Origin: Lachnospiraceae bacterium
Lineage (GTDB): Bacteria; Bacillota; Clostridia; Lachnospirales; Lachnospiraceae
Reading direction: 5' to 3'
Length of the DNA: 64,000 bases
NCBI GenBank assembly: GCA_021769135.1
Contig: JAETTM010000016.1
Location: 1-64,000, forward strand
Within the stretch, counting starts at the first letter, position 1. Each line of letters begins with the position of its first letter. Positions 34,965-44,367 of the stretch are shown here, piece by piece. A model generated the notes under the pieces. The model did not search any database. It worked only from the letters and a program-made list of their open reading frames with translations, and was not told the DNA's origin. The translations under genes were made by a program, and so were the position numbers.

Positions 34965-36641
34965 TTGAGGACGAATCTGAGGATTGGGGAAATACTGGCG
35001 GAAAGAGGATATGTGGATGCCCGGCAAATGGAAGAGGCGCTGGCCTACCAGAAAGAGCATCGCGATAAACGTGTGGGCCAGATTTTGATAGAACTGAAAT
35101 TTGTAACGGAGCAGCAGGTGCTGGAAGCATTGGCCAGCAGGCTGGAACTGGAGATTGTGGATGTAGCATCCCAGCAGGTGGATTTAGAAGCGGTGGCCAT
35201 GATAGATAAGGAATTGGCGGAGAAAAACCTTTTCCTCCCCTTAAATGTGAAAAACCGCACCATGCTTTTAGTGACCAATGACCCTCTGAACTATTTTGCT
35301 TTGGAAGAGGTGCGCCAGCAGACGGGCTGCTATCTGCAGATTTTGCTCAGCGAGGAAAAACCTCTGCGGCAGGCCATTTCCTACTATTTTGCGGAAGTGG
35401 GCGCCAGACAGGCGGCAACCAAGGCCAATGCCGGGTTCGTAGTGGACGAATTGGACGATTTTGACCTGACGGAGCTGGAAAATGTGGACGAAGAGGCTCC
35501 TATCATCAATCTGCTCAACAGCCTGGTGGAAAGGGCCATCAAAAGCAGTGCCAGCGATATCCATATCGAACCTTTCGACCGGGAAACCAAAGTCAGGATG
35601 AGGATTGACGGCGTAATCCTGGAATATGTCTCCCTGCAAAGAAATGTGCACCAGCCGCTGATTGCCCGCATTAAAATCATGGCGAACCTGGATATAGCGG
35701 AAAAAAGGATACCCCAGGACGGACATTTCCGGGTGAGGACGGAAAACGGCCATGTGAATATCCGTGTATCCATTATGCCTACTGTATTCGGGGAAAAAGC
35801 AGTGCTTCGTCTGCTTACTTCTTCCGGCCAGCTGGACCATGCGGAGCAGTTCGGCATGGAAGATGAAAGCTATCAGCAGTTTTTGCCTCTGTTAAACTGC
35901 CCTAACGGGATAATTTATATCACAGGCCCTACCGGAAGCGGAAAGTCCACAACATTATATATGATATTGGAATACCTTTCCCATAGGATGTTAAACATTT
36001 CCACCATCGAAGACCCGGTGGAAAAAAATGTGCCGGGTATTAACCAGACCCAGGTGAATCCGGTGGCCGGCCTTACTTTTGAAGCCGGGCTTCGGGCTCT
36101 GCTGCGTCAGGATCCGGATATCATTATGGTAGGGGAGACAAGGGATGGCGAGACTGCCGAGATTTCCGTCCGCGCGGCCATTACCGGCCATGTGGTGCTA
36201 AGTACCCTCCATACCAACGATGCGGCATCCAGTATTGTCCGCCTGGGGGATATGGGTGTGGAGAATTACCTGATTGCCAACTCTTTGGTGGGCATGGTGG
36301 CACAGCGTCTGATGAGGAAGGTTTGCCCCAACTGCAGCCAGGAAATGGAGACCACTCCGGAAGAGCGGAAACTGTTGGGCGAGGATGTAAAGAAAATCCG
36401 GCGGGGCAGAGGCTGCATCCAATGCAACAATACGGGCTACAGAGGCCGTACCGCCATCCATGAAATAATAAGCGTGGATGCTAATGTACGGCATATGATT
36501 AGCGAGAGGGCTTCTATGGATGAAGTGGTGGCTTATGCCCGGAAATATCAGAATATGCATACCCTGAAAGAGAATGGTTTAAAATTGGTCAAGGCAGGAA
36601 TCAGCACTCCGGAGGAACTGCTGAAGATTGCGTATGAATAA
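34965..36641 (+). CDS. pilB: Type IV pilus extension ATPase PilB
   Basis: GspE/PilB hexameric ATPase that powers pilus assembly. An N-terminal GspE domain (about residues 5-150) precedes the motor domain: Walker A GPTGSGKSTT (about 321-330), Asp box STIEDPVEKNVPG, Walker B DPDIIMVGETRDGETAE, and the zinc tetracysteine CPNC...CIQC (about 455-486) typical of PilB and absent from PilT. I call a TTG start at 34965: AAGGAGG lies 6 bases upstream, and the track Met at 34854 is inside the hairpin element. At 558 residues it has the usual length. It ends the pilus gene run and is followed by a strong hairpin. Confidence 0.94.
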   Translation: MRTNLRIGEILAERGYVDARQMEEALAYQKEHRDKRVGQILIELKFVTEQQVLEALASRLELEIVDVASQQVDLEAVAMIDKELAEKNLFLPLNVKNRTMLLVTNDPLNYFALEEVRQQTGCYLQILLSEEKPLRQAISYYFAEVGARQAATKANAGFVVDELDDFDLTELENVDEEAPIINLLNSLVERAIKSSASDIHIEPFDRETKVRMRIDGVILEYVSLQRNVHQPLIARIKIMANLDIAEKRIPQDGHFRVRTENGHVNIRVSIMPTVFGEKAVLRLLTSSGQLDHAEQFGMEDESYQQFLPLLNCPNGIIYITGPTGSGKSTTLYMILEYLSHRMLNISTIEDPVEKNVPGINQTQVNPVAGLTFEAGLRALLRQDPDIIMVGETRDGETAEISVRAAITGHVVLSTLHTNDAASSIVRLGDMGVENYLIANSLVGMVAQRLMRKVCPNCSQEMETTPEERKLLGEDVKKIRRGRGCIQCNNTGYRGRTAIHEIISVDANVRHMISERASMDEVVAYARKYQNMHTLKENGLKLVKAGISTPEELLKIAYE

Positions 36642-36697
36642 AAAGTGAACGATGCCGGGTTCAATAGCCCTGATTGCGGAATCCGCATAAAACTGAT

Positions 36698-36757
36698 ATG
36701 CTCCCCTTATAGTACAGGCAAAACAATAGAACTGCCGCTATAAAGGGAGCATATTTT
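36698..36757 (+). terminator. Rho-independent terminator after pilB
   Basis: ATATGCTCCCcTTATAG pairs with CTATAAAGGGAGCATAT, with an inner GGCA/TGCC pair, and is followed by TTTTTAT. This long stem closes the pilus operon. The remaining part of the gap, 36758-36965, shows no gene. TATGAT at 36786-36791 is a possible -10 for the Rpn-like gene. Confidence 0.8.
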
Positions 36758-36965
36758 TATCCGCTGCTTGTAATTGATAATGTAGTATGATAGAATGAAT
36801 TTAAGCAAAGATGTAAATAAATCTAAGAATCTAAAAGTTTCTTATACGGATGCCTGTTCAGGCCCGTATCTTAGCAGAGGAATCTGCAAAACTCCTTGCT
36901 TATTACAACTAAATTATGCAGGGAGGAAATAATGCCTCTCTGTACAACGAAAGAGAGGTAGCAGT

Positions 36966-37946
36966 ATGCAGAAGAAAACGGCAAAAGGAATGGCGGGGAA
37001 AAATGCCCTGCAGAAGAAAACGGCAGAAGGAATGGCAGGGAAAAATGCTCTGCAAAGAAATACGGCGGATGGTGCCATGCAAAGGAAGCCAGGGCTTGAT
37101 GCCTTGCAAGGGGTATTCCCGGAAGATTACCAATCCAATCTAAGCGACTTCGCCCTGTTCTTATCCGTCATGAAGGTGAAGGAAGCCTATGAGGACGTGC
37201 TAAGCATTATCCTGGATGAGTGGAACCTGAAACTGAAAGAGGTAAAAGTAGAGCAAGTGGTGCTGAACAAACAAGGGAAAAGGGCGATACGCCTGGATGC
37301 CTGGGCATTGGACTGGAGAAGACGCCAGTTCGACATGGAAATGCAGAATGACATGGACAGCGATAACATCAGGAAAAGGGCGAGGTTTTACCAAGGGCTA
37401 ATCGATGCGCCCATTTTAAAATCGGGGAAAAAAACCCGTTACCGGCATTTGCCATCGACGATTATTATTTTTATTACACAGGAAGATATTTTCGGGAAAG
37501 ACCGCGCGAATTATACTTTCAGCGAACAGTGCGAGGAAGTGCCGGGGCTTTCGCTGGAGGACGGAACAAAGAAGATGTTTCTGAACATGTCAAGCAAAAA
37601 CGGAAGGCCGGAATTAGTGAGCCTGCTGCAGTATATGAAAAATACAAATCTGGATAATCCTGATATTATAGTAAAGGACAGACGCATCCGGGAATTACAT
37701 AAAATAGTGGAGGAAGTCAGGCAGTCCGAGGAATGGGAGGATGTAAGGATGAATATTCTTGAAATTGGGATAGAACACGGGATAAGTCAAGGAATAAGTC
37801 AGGGAATAGATTTAGGAAAAGCAGAAAGTATGGTTAAGGATGTGGAACTGATTATGAAAAATCTTGGCTTAGGTTTGGAGGAAGCATGCAGGGGGATAGA
37901 AATTACAGTGGAGGAATATTATGCGGCGAAAAAACTTATGAACTGA
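36966..37946 (+). CDS. Rpn/PD-(D/E)XK nuclease-family protein with N-terminal repeats
   Basis: 326-residue protein of the transposase-like PD-(D/E)XK group found in many copies in gut Clostridia (PF12784/Rpn type). The core block reads RLDAWALDWRRRQFDMEMQNDMD, with Asp and Glu-x-Gln positions fitting the nuclease motif, followed by RARFYQGLIDAPILKSGKKTRYRHLPSTIIIFITQ and the usual C-terminal ARGE-like helix. The first 40 residues are an unusual tandem repeat (KKTAKGMAGKNALQ, KKTAEGMAGKNALQ, then a decayed unit). Downstream GISQGISQGIDLGK is a short repeat common to the family. Rpn proteins are linked to RecA-independent recombination. Here it is an orphan with no terminal inverted repeats nearby. 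Confidence 0.8.
   Translation: MQKKTAKGMAGKNALQKKTAEGMAGKNALQRNTADGAMQRKPGLDALQGVFPEDYQSNLSDFALFLSVMKVKEAYEDVLSIILDEWNLKLKEVKVEQVVLNKQGKRAIRLDAWALDWRRRQFDMEMQNDMDSDNIRKRARFYQGLIDAPILKSGKKTRYRHLPSTIIIFITQEDIFGKDRANYTFSEQCEEVPGLSLEDGTKKMFLNMSSKNGRPELVSLLQYMKNTNLDNPDIIVKDRRIRELHKIVEEVRQSEEWEDVRMNILEIGIEHGISQGISQGIDLGKAESMVKDVELIMKNLGLGLEEACRGIEITVEEYYAAKKLMN
36969..37085 (+). repeat. 42-base coding repeats at the Rpn-like gene start
   Basis: Two nearly identical 42-base units (AAGAAAACGGCAAAAGGAATG and AAGAAAACGGCAGAAGGAATG starts) and a third degenerate one encode 14-residue repeats. Recent slippage duplication is likely. Confidence 0.85.
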
Positions 37947-38068
37947 ATGGAGTGCAGATATTTATAAGCTTCGGATAGGCTTGTCATTTGCTACATTTTC
38001 GGTCTGGGCTGTAAAGACAATTTGAAAACTGCCAGGGGAAAAGGATTCCATTTTTTGGTTAATTATGG

Positions 38069-38074
38069 TACAAT
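38069..38074 (+). promoter_or_regulatory. Extended -10 for the chemotaxis receptor
   Basis: TGGTACAAT gives an extended -10 (TACAAT 38069-38074) with only a weak -35. Between it and the gene are four TAAAGA units (38103, 38111, 38122, 38131) spaced 8-11 bases, which may be regulator sites or chance in an A-rich leader. Confidence 0.4.
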
Positions 38075-38151
38075 TTTTAAGAAAGAATATAGGATTAACC
38101 ATTAAAGATTTAAAGAAATTGTAAAGAATATAAAGAAAGAAGGACTGGAAA

Positions 38152-40155
38152 ATGTTGAGGACAAAAGGAGAAAGGCCTGGAACTAAAGCTGTGAAGAAGC
38201 GGGGAATGGGGATTACGGTGAAACTGGTAGCGGCTATTGTTGTGAGCGTTATTATCGCGGTGTCAGCATTGCTGGCAGTGGTATATAACAGGATGTCCCA
38301 GACGCTTCTGGAAAAAAGCGAGGAAATGCTGCGTACTACTACTGACAAGACGCTGCAGGAAACCAAAGCGTGGATGAACCGGACGGTCACAATGCTGGAA
38401 ACCCAGAGAGATACTATAGAATATGAGGATATGGATATCCCTGAAATGATGGATTACATTAAGCATACGGCAGGGAAGAACGATGCCTATCCGGCTGGCC
38501 TGTATGTGGCGCTGACGGATGGGTCATTGTATCATGCCTCTTTTGTGCCGGGGCCTGAATTTGATGCTTTGGCCAAAAGCTGGTATATTAACGGGCTGAA
38601 CTCCGAAGATTTCCTGTTAGGGGATGTATATTTTGACGAGGATAGCCAGTCATATGTAGTAGGCGCATCTGGGGTGTTGAAGAACGCGGACGGAACAGTA
38701 AGGGGCGTTGCGGCTGCCGATGTGTATCTGGATTCTATTTCGGATATTGTCAGCAACATTAAGATTGAAGATACCGGCGGCATTTTCCTGGTGGATACCC
38801 GTACGGATACTATTATCGGGCATAAGGATAAAGAAATTGTTGGAGGAAAGCTGGGGGAAAATAGCGGCATGTATGCTTATGCCGAGGAACAGATACAGGA
38901 GGGGAAGATAGGGCTTGGCCTTTATGAGGATACTTATATCCAGATAGCTGAAGTGGAGGGCAGCAACTGGATAGCGGTAGCCTATGTATCTAAGGCGGAG
39001 GTATTGTCGGAACTTCAGGGGCTGACAGTTACTATGGCGATAGTATCTATTATAGCGGTGTTTGTGCTGACTCTTTTGGTTGTTATCCAGACGCGGAGAA
39101 TCATTGGCAGGCCGGTTAGGGAATTGAGCAGGGCAGCCACCCTTATTGCAGAAGGCGAACTGGACCAGACTATCCACTACAGCTCTAAGGATGAACTGGG
39201 GGTTTTAGCGGATGATTTCAATCAGGTTACGATAAGGCTTCGCGATTACATAAAATATATTGATGAAATCTCAGATACTTTATTGGAGATTGCAAAAGGA
39301 AATCTGGCATTTGAGCTTAAAAGTGAGTATACAGGGGAATTTGCCAAGATTAAAAGTTCTCTGGAGGAGATATCTGTGGAACTGAATGTGGCTATGGGGC
39401 AGTTGAATGCGTCTTCCAGGGATGTTGCTGCCGGCGCGGCGCAGATTTCCGACAGCGCAGTGAATCTTTCACAGGGTTCTGCGGAGCAGGCGGCGGAGGT
39501 AGATGCACTGGCCGGGCATATCGGGGAAGTGTCTGAAAGCGTGAAGCAAATTGCCCGTGGAGCCCAGAAAGCCAGGGATGTTTCCCAAGAGGTGAGGGAA
39601 GGCCTGGTGGAGAGCAATGCGAAAATGAAGCATATGACAAACGTGATTCAAAAGATAAGCGATAAGTCAAATGAAATCAATAGAATTGTAAAGACAATTG
39701 ATGATATTGCGTTCCAGACGAATATCCTTGCATTGAATGCGGCGGTAGAGGCGGCACGGGCAGGGGAAGCCGGTAAAGGCTTTGCGGTGGTGGCCGGTGA
39801 GGTCCGCACTTTGGCAGGCAAGTCTGCTGCTGCGGCCCAGGAAACTACAGCTCTATTGGGTGAGACGATAGATTCTATGGAAGAAGGGGTTATAGCGGCT
39901 GAGGATACGGCGAAATCCATGTTGGCCGCAGTAGGGCTTGCGGATGAAATGGACAATCTGATAAGCGGCATCGCGGATTATACGAAACAGCAGGCTGATA
40001 CGGCGGCAGAGATTAGCCATGGAATCGACCAGATTGCCATTGTTGTTCAAAGCAATGTGACCACAGCGGAATCCAGTGCCGCTGCCAGCGAGGAATTGTC
40101 AGGGCAGGCTGCAGCATTGAGGGAATTGGTATCCAGGTTCCGGATAAAGGGATAA
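38152..40155 (+). CDS. Methyl-accepting chemotaxis protein
   Basis: 667-residue transmembrane chemoreceptor. TM1 lies near residues 22-45 ([23 protein letters not shown]). An extracellular dCache-type sensing domain follows (about 50-290, with [24 protein letters not shown] and a [29 protein letters not shown] block). TM2 lies at about 295-318, then a HAMP domain ([25 protein letters not shown]). The cytoplasmic signalling hairpin carries the conserved tip [27 protein letters not shown] (about residue 517). There is no C-terminal CheR-tether pentapeptide. It is a lone gene 4 kb from the pilus locus, so it could feed flagellar or twitching motility. The ligand is not deducible. Confidence 0.94.
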   Translation: MLRTKGERPGTKAVKKRGMGITVKLVAAIVVSVIIAVSALLAVVYNRMSQTLLEKSEEMLRTTTDKTLQETKAWMNRTVTMLETQRDTIEYEDMDIPEMMDYIKHTAGKNDAYPAGLYVALTDGSLYHASFVPGPEFDALAKSWYINGLNSEDFLLGDVYFDEDSQSYVVGASGVLKNADGTVRGVAAADVYLDSISDIVSNIKIEDTGGIFLVDTRTDTIIGHKDKEIVGGKLGENSGMYAYAEEQIQEGKIGLGLYEDTYIQIAEVEGSNWIAVAYVSKAEVLSELQGLTVTMAIVSIIAVFVLTLLVVIQTRRIIGRPVRELSRAATLIAEGELDQTIHYSSKDELGVLADDFNQVTIRLRDYIKYIDEISDTLLEIAKGNLAFELKSEYTGEFAKIKSSLEEISVELNVAMGQLNASSRDVAAGAAQISDSAVNLSQGSAEQAAEVDALAGHIGEVSESVKQIARGAQKARDVSQEVREGLVESNAKMKHMTNVIQKISDKSNEINRIVKTIDDIAFQTNILALNAAVEAARAGEAGKGFAVVAGEVRTLAGKSAAAAQETTALLGETIDSMEEGVIAAEDTAKSMLAAVGLADEMDNLISGIADYTKQQADTAAEISHGIDQIAIVVQSNVTTAESSAAASEELSGQAAALRELVSRFRIKG

Positions 40156-40377
40156 AAGTTGCCGGGCGGCTTAGGATGAATTGGAAAAAGATGGATATTT
40201 TCTGTCAAATATGATATGATTATTGTATAAGTTATAAATATATTGGAACTTATAGTATACCTGAAATCTATGCGATGATTTAACAAACAGTATAGTATTT
40301 TTATTGGATATAGTTTGGTAATATAAAGTTAGTATAATTAGGGCATTATTCATTTGGCCCGTTGGCCATGGGAATAA

Positions 40378-40701
40378 ATAGCACATGAATTGGCGCATTG
40401 TTGCTTAGACTGTCCTAATGATGAAAGTTCCCATATTGAGTTCAGACTGGGGCCACGTATGAATTTATCCGATGAAGACATGAAAAAAGAGGAGAGGGCA
40501 AATGTTTTTGCGGGCCAGTTACTTATACCCAGTGCCCCGCTAATTACTTATTATGACAAAATGATTGTGCCTTCTTTGACTGAACTGGCGAAGATATTTG
40601 ATGTTTCCTCATCTGTTATGTCTGCCAGATTAGATTTTTTGAAATTGCCTTATTTTAAGGACGATTTTTCCGAATATAATATTTCACAAAGGATAAAGTA
40701 A
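40378..40701 (+). pseudogene. 5'-truncated ImmA/IrrE-type metallopeptidase fragment
   Basis: In this frame a TAA is followed at once by AHELAHCCLDCPND, which contains an HExxH zinc-peptidase motif, then LLIPSAPLITYYDK and SLTELAKIFDVSSSVMSARLDFL, as in the C-terminal part of ImmA/IrrE family proteases. The N-terminal domain is missing and there is no start codon before the HExxH motif. The track ORF starts at an internal TTG within it. I read it as a decayed remnant, probably of a phage or mobile element, because the antirepressor/repressor partner is also absent. Confidence 0.65.
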
Positions 40702-40702
40702 T

Positions 40703-40939
40703 ATGGCGCAAGGGGAATTAAAAAAAGAGATATCGGAAGAATTATTAAGGAAAGAATCATATAGCAGGCAAAATGATTTTGAAGATGAAACTGAAAACAG
40801 TAAAAGGAAAGAACAGCAGATAACAGAAGATATTGCGAATAGTATAGTTGACAGCGCTAATAAATATTTTCTGGTTAAAGTGTTATCCCCTGAAATAACA
40901 AAAAATGAAGGAAAAAGCGTGAACATAAGGATAAATTAA
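40703..40939 (+). CDS. Small hydrophilic protein downstream of the ImmA-like fragment
   Basis: 78 residues, very charged (KKEISEELLRKESYSRQNDFEDETENSKRKEQQ), ending in a beta-like segment. AAAGGA lies about 9 bases upstream of the ATG. It follows the peptidase remnant with no gap, as if once part of the same operon. I do not recognise it. Codon use is AT-rich, like the fragment before it and unlike the core genes around. Confidence 0.5.
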   Translation: MAQGELKKEISEELLRKESYSRQNDFEDETENSKRKEQQITEDIANSIVDSANKYFLVKVLSPEITKNEGKSVNIRIN

Positions 40940-40977
40940 TTTTAATTATCAAGTATTTCTTGCTGTTTCAGTTCGTA

Positions 40978-41235
40978 ATGATTTCGCTATTACTAGTTGG
41001 AATTGTGGTCATGATTTTTGTATTCCATGGATTAGGAAATAATTTGGATTTATCCTATATAGATATTATTATTAAGTTCGTATCTGTATATATTACTTCT
41101 GTAGTTGTGGAATTGATTGCAATGCTTCATTATATTGTATCCAAAGTTTTTGACACTTCTATTACCGGGTTGGTTGAGATATATAAAGATGCAACAAATA
41201 CAAAATATGATAAGATGAAAGGGCAAGAGAATTAA
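40978..41235 (+). CDS. Small two-helix membrane protein
   Basis: About 85 residues with two hydrophobic segments (ISLLLVGIVVMIFVFHGL and IIIKFVSVYITSVVVELIAMLHYIV) and a charged C-terminus. The track start is a TTG at 40960. The ATG at 40978 is equally possible, and neither has a clear ribosome binding site. It belongs to the same AT-rich stretch as the two preceding ORFs. Function is unknown. It may be an accessory or immunity-like protein left over from a mobile element, which is a guess. Confidence 0.45.
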   Translation: MISLLLVGIVVMIFVFHGLGNNLDLSYIDIIIKFVSVYITSVVVELIAMLHYIVSKVFDTSITGLVEIYKDATNTKYDKMKGQEN

Positions 41236-41378
41236 TCTCCTGCTCTTTGCATTTGTGTCCACACTTGACAATAAGCAAAAACAAGCGCAAAATACATTAA
41301 GAGTATAATTTGTGCCGTCAAAGGCGGCATATTTAAAAAAGTATGGAGCAAAAGTCATAGAAAGGAGTGCATATAAAA

Positions 41379-42545
41379 ATGGCGAAGATTGATATTGTAT
41401 CCGGCTTTTTAGGGGCCGGGAAGACCACATTGATAAAGAAGCTGCTGAAAGAGGCTTTGGCAGATACAAAAGTAGTATTGATAGAAAACGAGTTTGGAGA
41501 AATCGGCATTGACGGTGGATTTTTGAAAGAGGCGGGGATTGAAATCAAGGAGATGAATTCCGGCTGTATCTGCTGCTCCCTGGTAGGGGATTTTGGAACA
41601 TCTTTGAAAGAAGTATTGGAAACATATGCCCCGGAAAGGATTCTGATAGAGCCTTCAGGGGTAGGGAAGCTGTCGGATGTGATGAAGGCGGTACAGGATG
41701 TGGTATCGGATGTGAAAGTGGAACTGAACAGCGCAGTGGCGGTAGTGGATGCCTTGAAGTGCAAAATGTATATTAAAAATTTCGGAGAATTTTTTATCAA
41801 CCAGATAGAAAATGCGGGAACTATTATTTTAAGCCGGACAGGAAAAATCAGCGCAGAAAAACTGACGGCCTGTGTGGATATGATAAGGGAACACAATCCG
41901 AAGGCAACAATAGTAACAACGCCTTGGGAAGAACTGGACGGAAAGGTCATCCTGGAAACCATCGAAGGAGCGAAAGACCTGGAAGCGGAATTGATGGAAG
42001 AAGTGCGCAGAAAACATCAGCAGGAAGAGCATCATCACCATGACCATGGCCCGGATTGTACATGCGGATGCCATGAGCACCATCACCATGACGAGGAAGA
42101 ATGCGGCCATGAGCACCATCATCATGACGAGGAAGAATGCGGCCATGAGCACCACCATCATGACGAGGAAGAATGCGGCCACGAGCACCATCATCACCAT
42201 GACAGGGAAGAGTGCGGTCATGACCACCATCATCATGACGGACATCACCATCACCACCACGCGGATGAAATATTTACTAGCTGGGGCATAGAGACGCCTG
42301 CATTATATACGGCGGAAGAAATTGAAAAACTGTTGGAAGAGCTGGAACATGAAGAGGAATATGGATTTGTGCTCCGGGCGAAAGGGATGGTTCCTGCCGG
42401 CAACGGAACATGGATTTATTTCGACTACGTGCCGGGAGAGTGCGATATCAGGGAAGGAAAACCGGATGTAACAGGCAAAATATGCGTAATAGGCTCGAAA
42501 CTCGTGGAAGAAAAGCTGCAAAAATTGTTTGAGAAAGGGAAATAA
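41379..42545 (+). CDS. COG0523/CobW-type GTPase with histidine-rich metal-binding tract
   Basis: G3E-family GTPase of the CobW/ZNG1 group, proposed metallochaperones. Walker A GFLGAGKTT (about residues 9-17) and the group-defining metal motif GCICC (about 61-65) are present. ENEFGEIGID is the switch region and LIEPSG lies near Walker B. Between the GTPase and C-terminal CobW_C-type domains is a tract (about 214-294) of four HEHHHHDEEECG-like units that could bind zinc or nickel. ATG 41379 is preferred over the GTG at 41367, which overlaps the AAAGGAG site. It is followed by a second GTPase after 14 bases. I infer zinc handling. Nickel or cobalt cannot be excluded. Confidence 0.9.
   Translation: MAKIDIVSGFLGAGKTTLIKKLLKEALADTKVVLIENEFGEIGIDGGFLKEAGIEIKEMNSGCICCSLVGDFGTSLKEVLETYAPERILIEPSGVGKLSDVMKAVQDVVSDVKVELNSAVAVVDALKCKMYIKNFGEFFINQIENAGTIILSRTGKISAEKLTACVDMIREHNPKATIVTTPWEELDGKVILETIEGAKDLEAELMEEVRRKHQQEEHHHHDHGPDCTCGCHEHHHHDEEECGHEHHHHDEEECGHEHHHHDEEECGHEHHHHHDREECGHDHHHHDGHHHHHHADEIFTSWGIETPALYTAEEIEKLLEELEHEEEYGFVLRAKGMVPAGNGTWIYFDYVPGECDIREGKPDVTGKICVIGSKLVEEKLQKLFEKGK
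42094..42240 (+). repeat. 36-base coding repeats for the His-rich tract
   Basis: CATGAGCACCATCATCATGACGAGGAAGAATGCGGC-like units occur in tandem with small changes and encode HEHHHHDEEECG. The array is prone to length change, which would alter metal-binding capacity. Confidence 0.85.
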
Positions 42546-42559
42546 CGGGGAGGTTACCA

Positions 42560-43489
42560 ATGAAACCTGTTTATATCATTAATGGATTTTTGGAAAGCGG
42601 CAAAACGGAGTTCATCTCCTATACTTTAGGGCAGCCCTATTTTCAGGTACAGGGAAAAACACTTTTAATCCTCTGCGAAGAGGGGGAGGTAGAGTATGAT
42701 GACTTGCTGTTGAAAGGAAGCCGGACGGAACTGGAGCTGATTGAGGAAGAGGAGGACTTTACCCCTTCCCACCTGATAGAACTGGAGAAAAAGCATAAGC
42801 CGGAACGTATTATTATAGAATATAACGGCATGTGGAATTTTAAAAACATGAAATTGCCGTGGCATTGGTCGGTGGAGCAGCAGATAACTACAATTGATGC
42901 TTCCACATTCCCCATGTATTTCAACAATATGAAAACTTTCCTGGCTGAAATGGTGAGGAAGTCGGAACTGATTATTTTTAACCGTTGCGACGGCATTGAG
43001 GATTTGAATAATTATAAGAGGAATATAAAAGCCATTAACCAGAAAGCGGATATTGTTTTCGAAACTGCCGAAGGGGAGATTGACGAAATCATGGAGGAGG
43101 ATTTGCCTTATAATCTGGAAGATGAAGTGCTTGAGCTGGATAATCAGGGATATGGCATCTGGTATTTGGATTCGCTGGACCATCTGGAAAGGTATGAGGG
43201 AAAAACGGTGAGCTTCACGGCAATGGTCTTAAAGCCGAAAAGCTTTCCCAAAGGGTATTTTGTGCCGGGGAGGATGGCAATGACCTGCTGTGCGGAAGAT
43301 ATGGCATTTCTTGGTTTCGCCTGTGCCTATGGGCAGTGCGATGCCTTGGAGGACAAGCAGTGGGTAAAAGTGACAGCGGTAGTTAAAAGAGAATATTTTG
43401 AGGATTACCAGGGGGAAGGGCCGGTATTGCACGCTTGCAGCGTGGAGGCTGCAAAAGCCCCGGAAGAGGAAGTTATCAGTTTTATATAA
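42560..43489 (+). CDS. CobW-like GTPase fused to a YcgQ/TIGR03943-like C-terminal domain
   Basis: 309 residues. The N-terminal part (about 1-190) follows the COG0523 fold with a divergent P-loop (NGFLESGKTEF) and RIIIEYNGMW, IIFNRCDG in place of the usual guanine-binding NKxD. It lacks the CxCC metal motif. From about residue 205 the sequence matches the C-terminal half of YcgQ/UPF0703 proteins (GYFVPGRMAMTCCAEDMAFLGFACAY, WVKVTAVVKRE, then PVLHACSVEAAKAP). YcgQ-type genes normally pair with YcgR-type permeases and COG0523 proteins in zinc-stress clusters, so this fusion fits the same pathway. GTP binding may be reduced given the altered motifs. Confidence 0.8.
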   Translation: MKPVYIINGFLESGKTEFISYTLGQPYFQVQGKTLLILCEEGEVEYDDLLLKGSRTELELIEEEEDFTPSHLIELEKKHKPERIIIEYNGMWNFKNMKLPWHWSVEQQITTIDASTFPMYFNNMKTFLAEMVRKSELIIFNRCDGIEDLNNYKRNIKAINQKADIVFETAEGEIDEIMEEDLPYNLEDEVLELDNQGYGIWYLDSLDHLERYEGKTVSFTAMVLKPKSFPKGYFVPGRMAMTCCAEDMAFLGFACAYGQCDALEDKQWVKVTAVVKREYFEDYQGEGPVLHACSVEAAKAPEEEVISFI

Positions 43490-43510
43490 TATAGAAAATG
43501 GAGCAGTTTA

Positions 43511-44278
43511 ATGGCGGCGGAGAGCGAAAAGGAGCTGCAGCAGCTGCAAAAGCGGTTGGCGGAGCTTTCAAGGAAATCTTTTGAACACAATATTTATACC
43601 TACACGAACTTTTTAAGCATGGCGGAATTGGACGCATTCTACAGGATGCCCATAGAGGACAAGGGGAAGGATTATGAACTAAGCGGGGGAAGGGAAGGCT
43701 GCGAGAGGCAGATGCTCCGTTTCGGAAGCCCGGAAAGCGTTGGCTATGAAGAGGAATTCCCTATTGCCTGCCTGTCCATAAAGCCCCTGATGGAAAAGTT
43801 TGCCGATGCAATGACCCATAGGGATTTCCTTGGAGCGCTGATGAACCTGGGGATTGATAGAAGCAATCTGGGGGATATTTTTCTTGAGGGAAAATCGGCC
43901 TATGTATTTTGCACGGAAAAAATAGCCCCTTATATTGTGGAAAACCTGAATAAAGTAAAGCATACCAATGTGAAATGCTGCCTGGCGGATGCCAATAAGG
44001 AACTTCCGGTAAAAGAGCCGGAGGAAATGCGGCTGACGGTGGCCTCCGAACGGGCAGACGGGCTGGTTGCCAAGGTCTACCATTTATCCAGGAATCAGAG
44101 TTTGGAACTTTTCCGGGAAAAAAAGATATATGTGAACGGCAGGGTGAATGAAAACAATAGCTATGCGATGAAAAAAGGCGATATTGTTTCCGTTCGCGGC
44201 TATGGCCGGTTCGTGTACTATGGGGCGGATTATGAGACGAAGAAAGGGAAGTGGAGCGTATCCGTAGGGGTGTATTAG
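43511..44278 (+). CDS. YlmH-like S4-domain RNA-binding protein
   Basis: 255 residues. The N-terminal part resembles YlmH (FLSMAELDAFYRMP, ERQMLRFG, FPIACLSIKPLMEKFADAMTHRDFLGALMNLGIDRSNLGDIFLEGKSAYVFC). The C-terminal S4 domain reads VYHLSRNQSLELFREKKIYVNGRVNENNSYAMKKGDIVSVRGYGRF. YlmH binds ribosomes or RNA and is normally found in the division/sepF cluster. Here it lies after the GTPase pair. GGAG is 7 bases upstream of the ATG. Confidence 0.88.
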   Translation: MAAESEKELQQLQKRLAELSRKSFEHNIYTYTNFLSMAELDAFYRMPIEDKGKDYELSGGREGCERQMLRFGSPESVGYEEEFPIACLSIKPLMEKFADAMTHRDFLGALMNLGIDRSNLGDIFLEGKSAYVFCTEKIAPYIVENLNKVKHTNVKCCLADANKELPVKEPEEMRLTVASERADGLVAKVYHLSRNQSLELFREKKIYVNGRVNENNSYAMKKGDIVSVRGYGRFVYYGADYETKKGKWSVSVGVY

Positions 44279-44367
44279 AAGAACGATTCGACAACGGCGA
44301 AGCCATGGGCGGAATGCTTATTGGCCTATCAAAGAAGATACGGGAGCATAAATAACAGGAGACGGTT

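Noticed and set aside
41265-41309. TTGACA (41265) and TATAAT (41304) as a promoter pair for the GTPase genes
   Set aside because: The spacing is 33 bases, too long for one promoter. Either may act alone with a weaker partner.
41829-42260. Minus-strand ORF opposite the His-rich tract (MVVMVMSVMMM...)
   Set aside because: It is the complement of His codons and has no family features.
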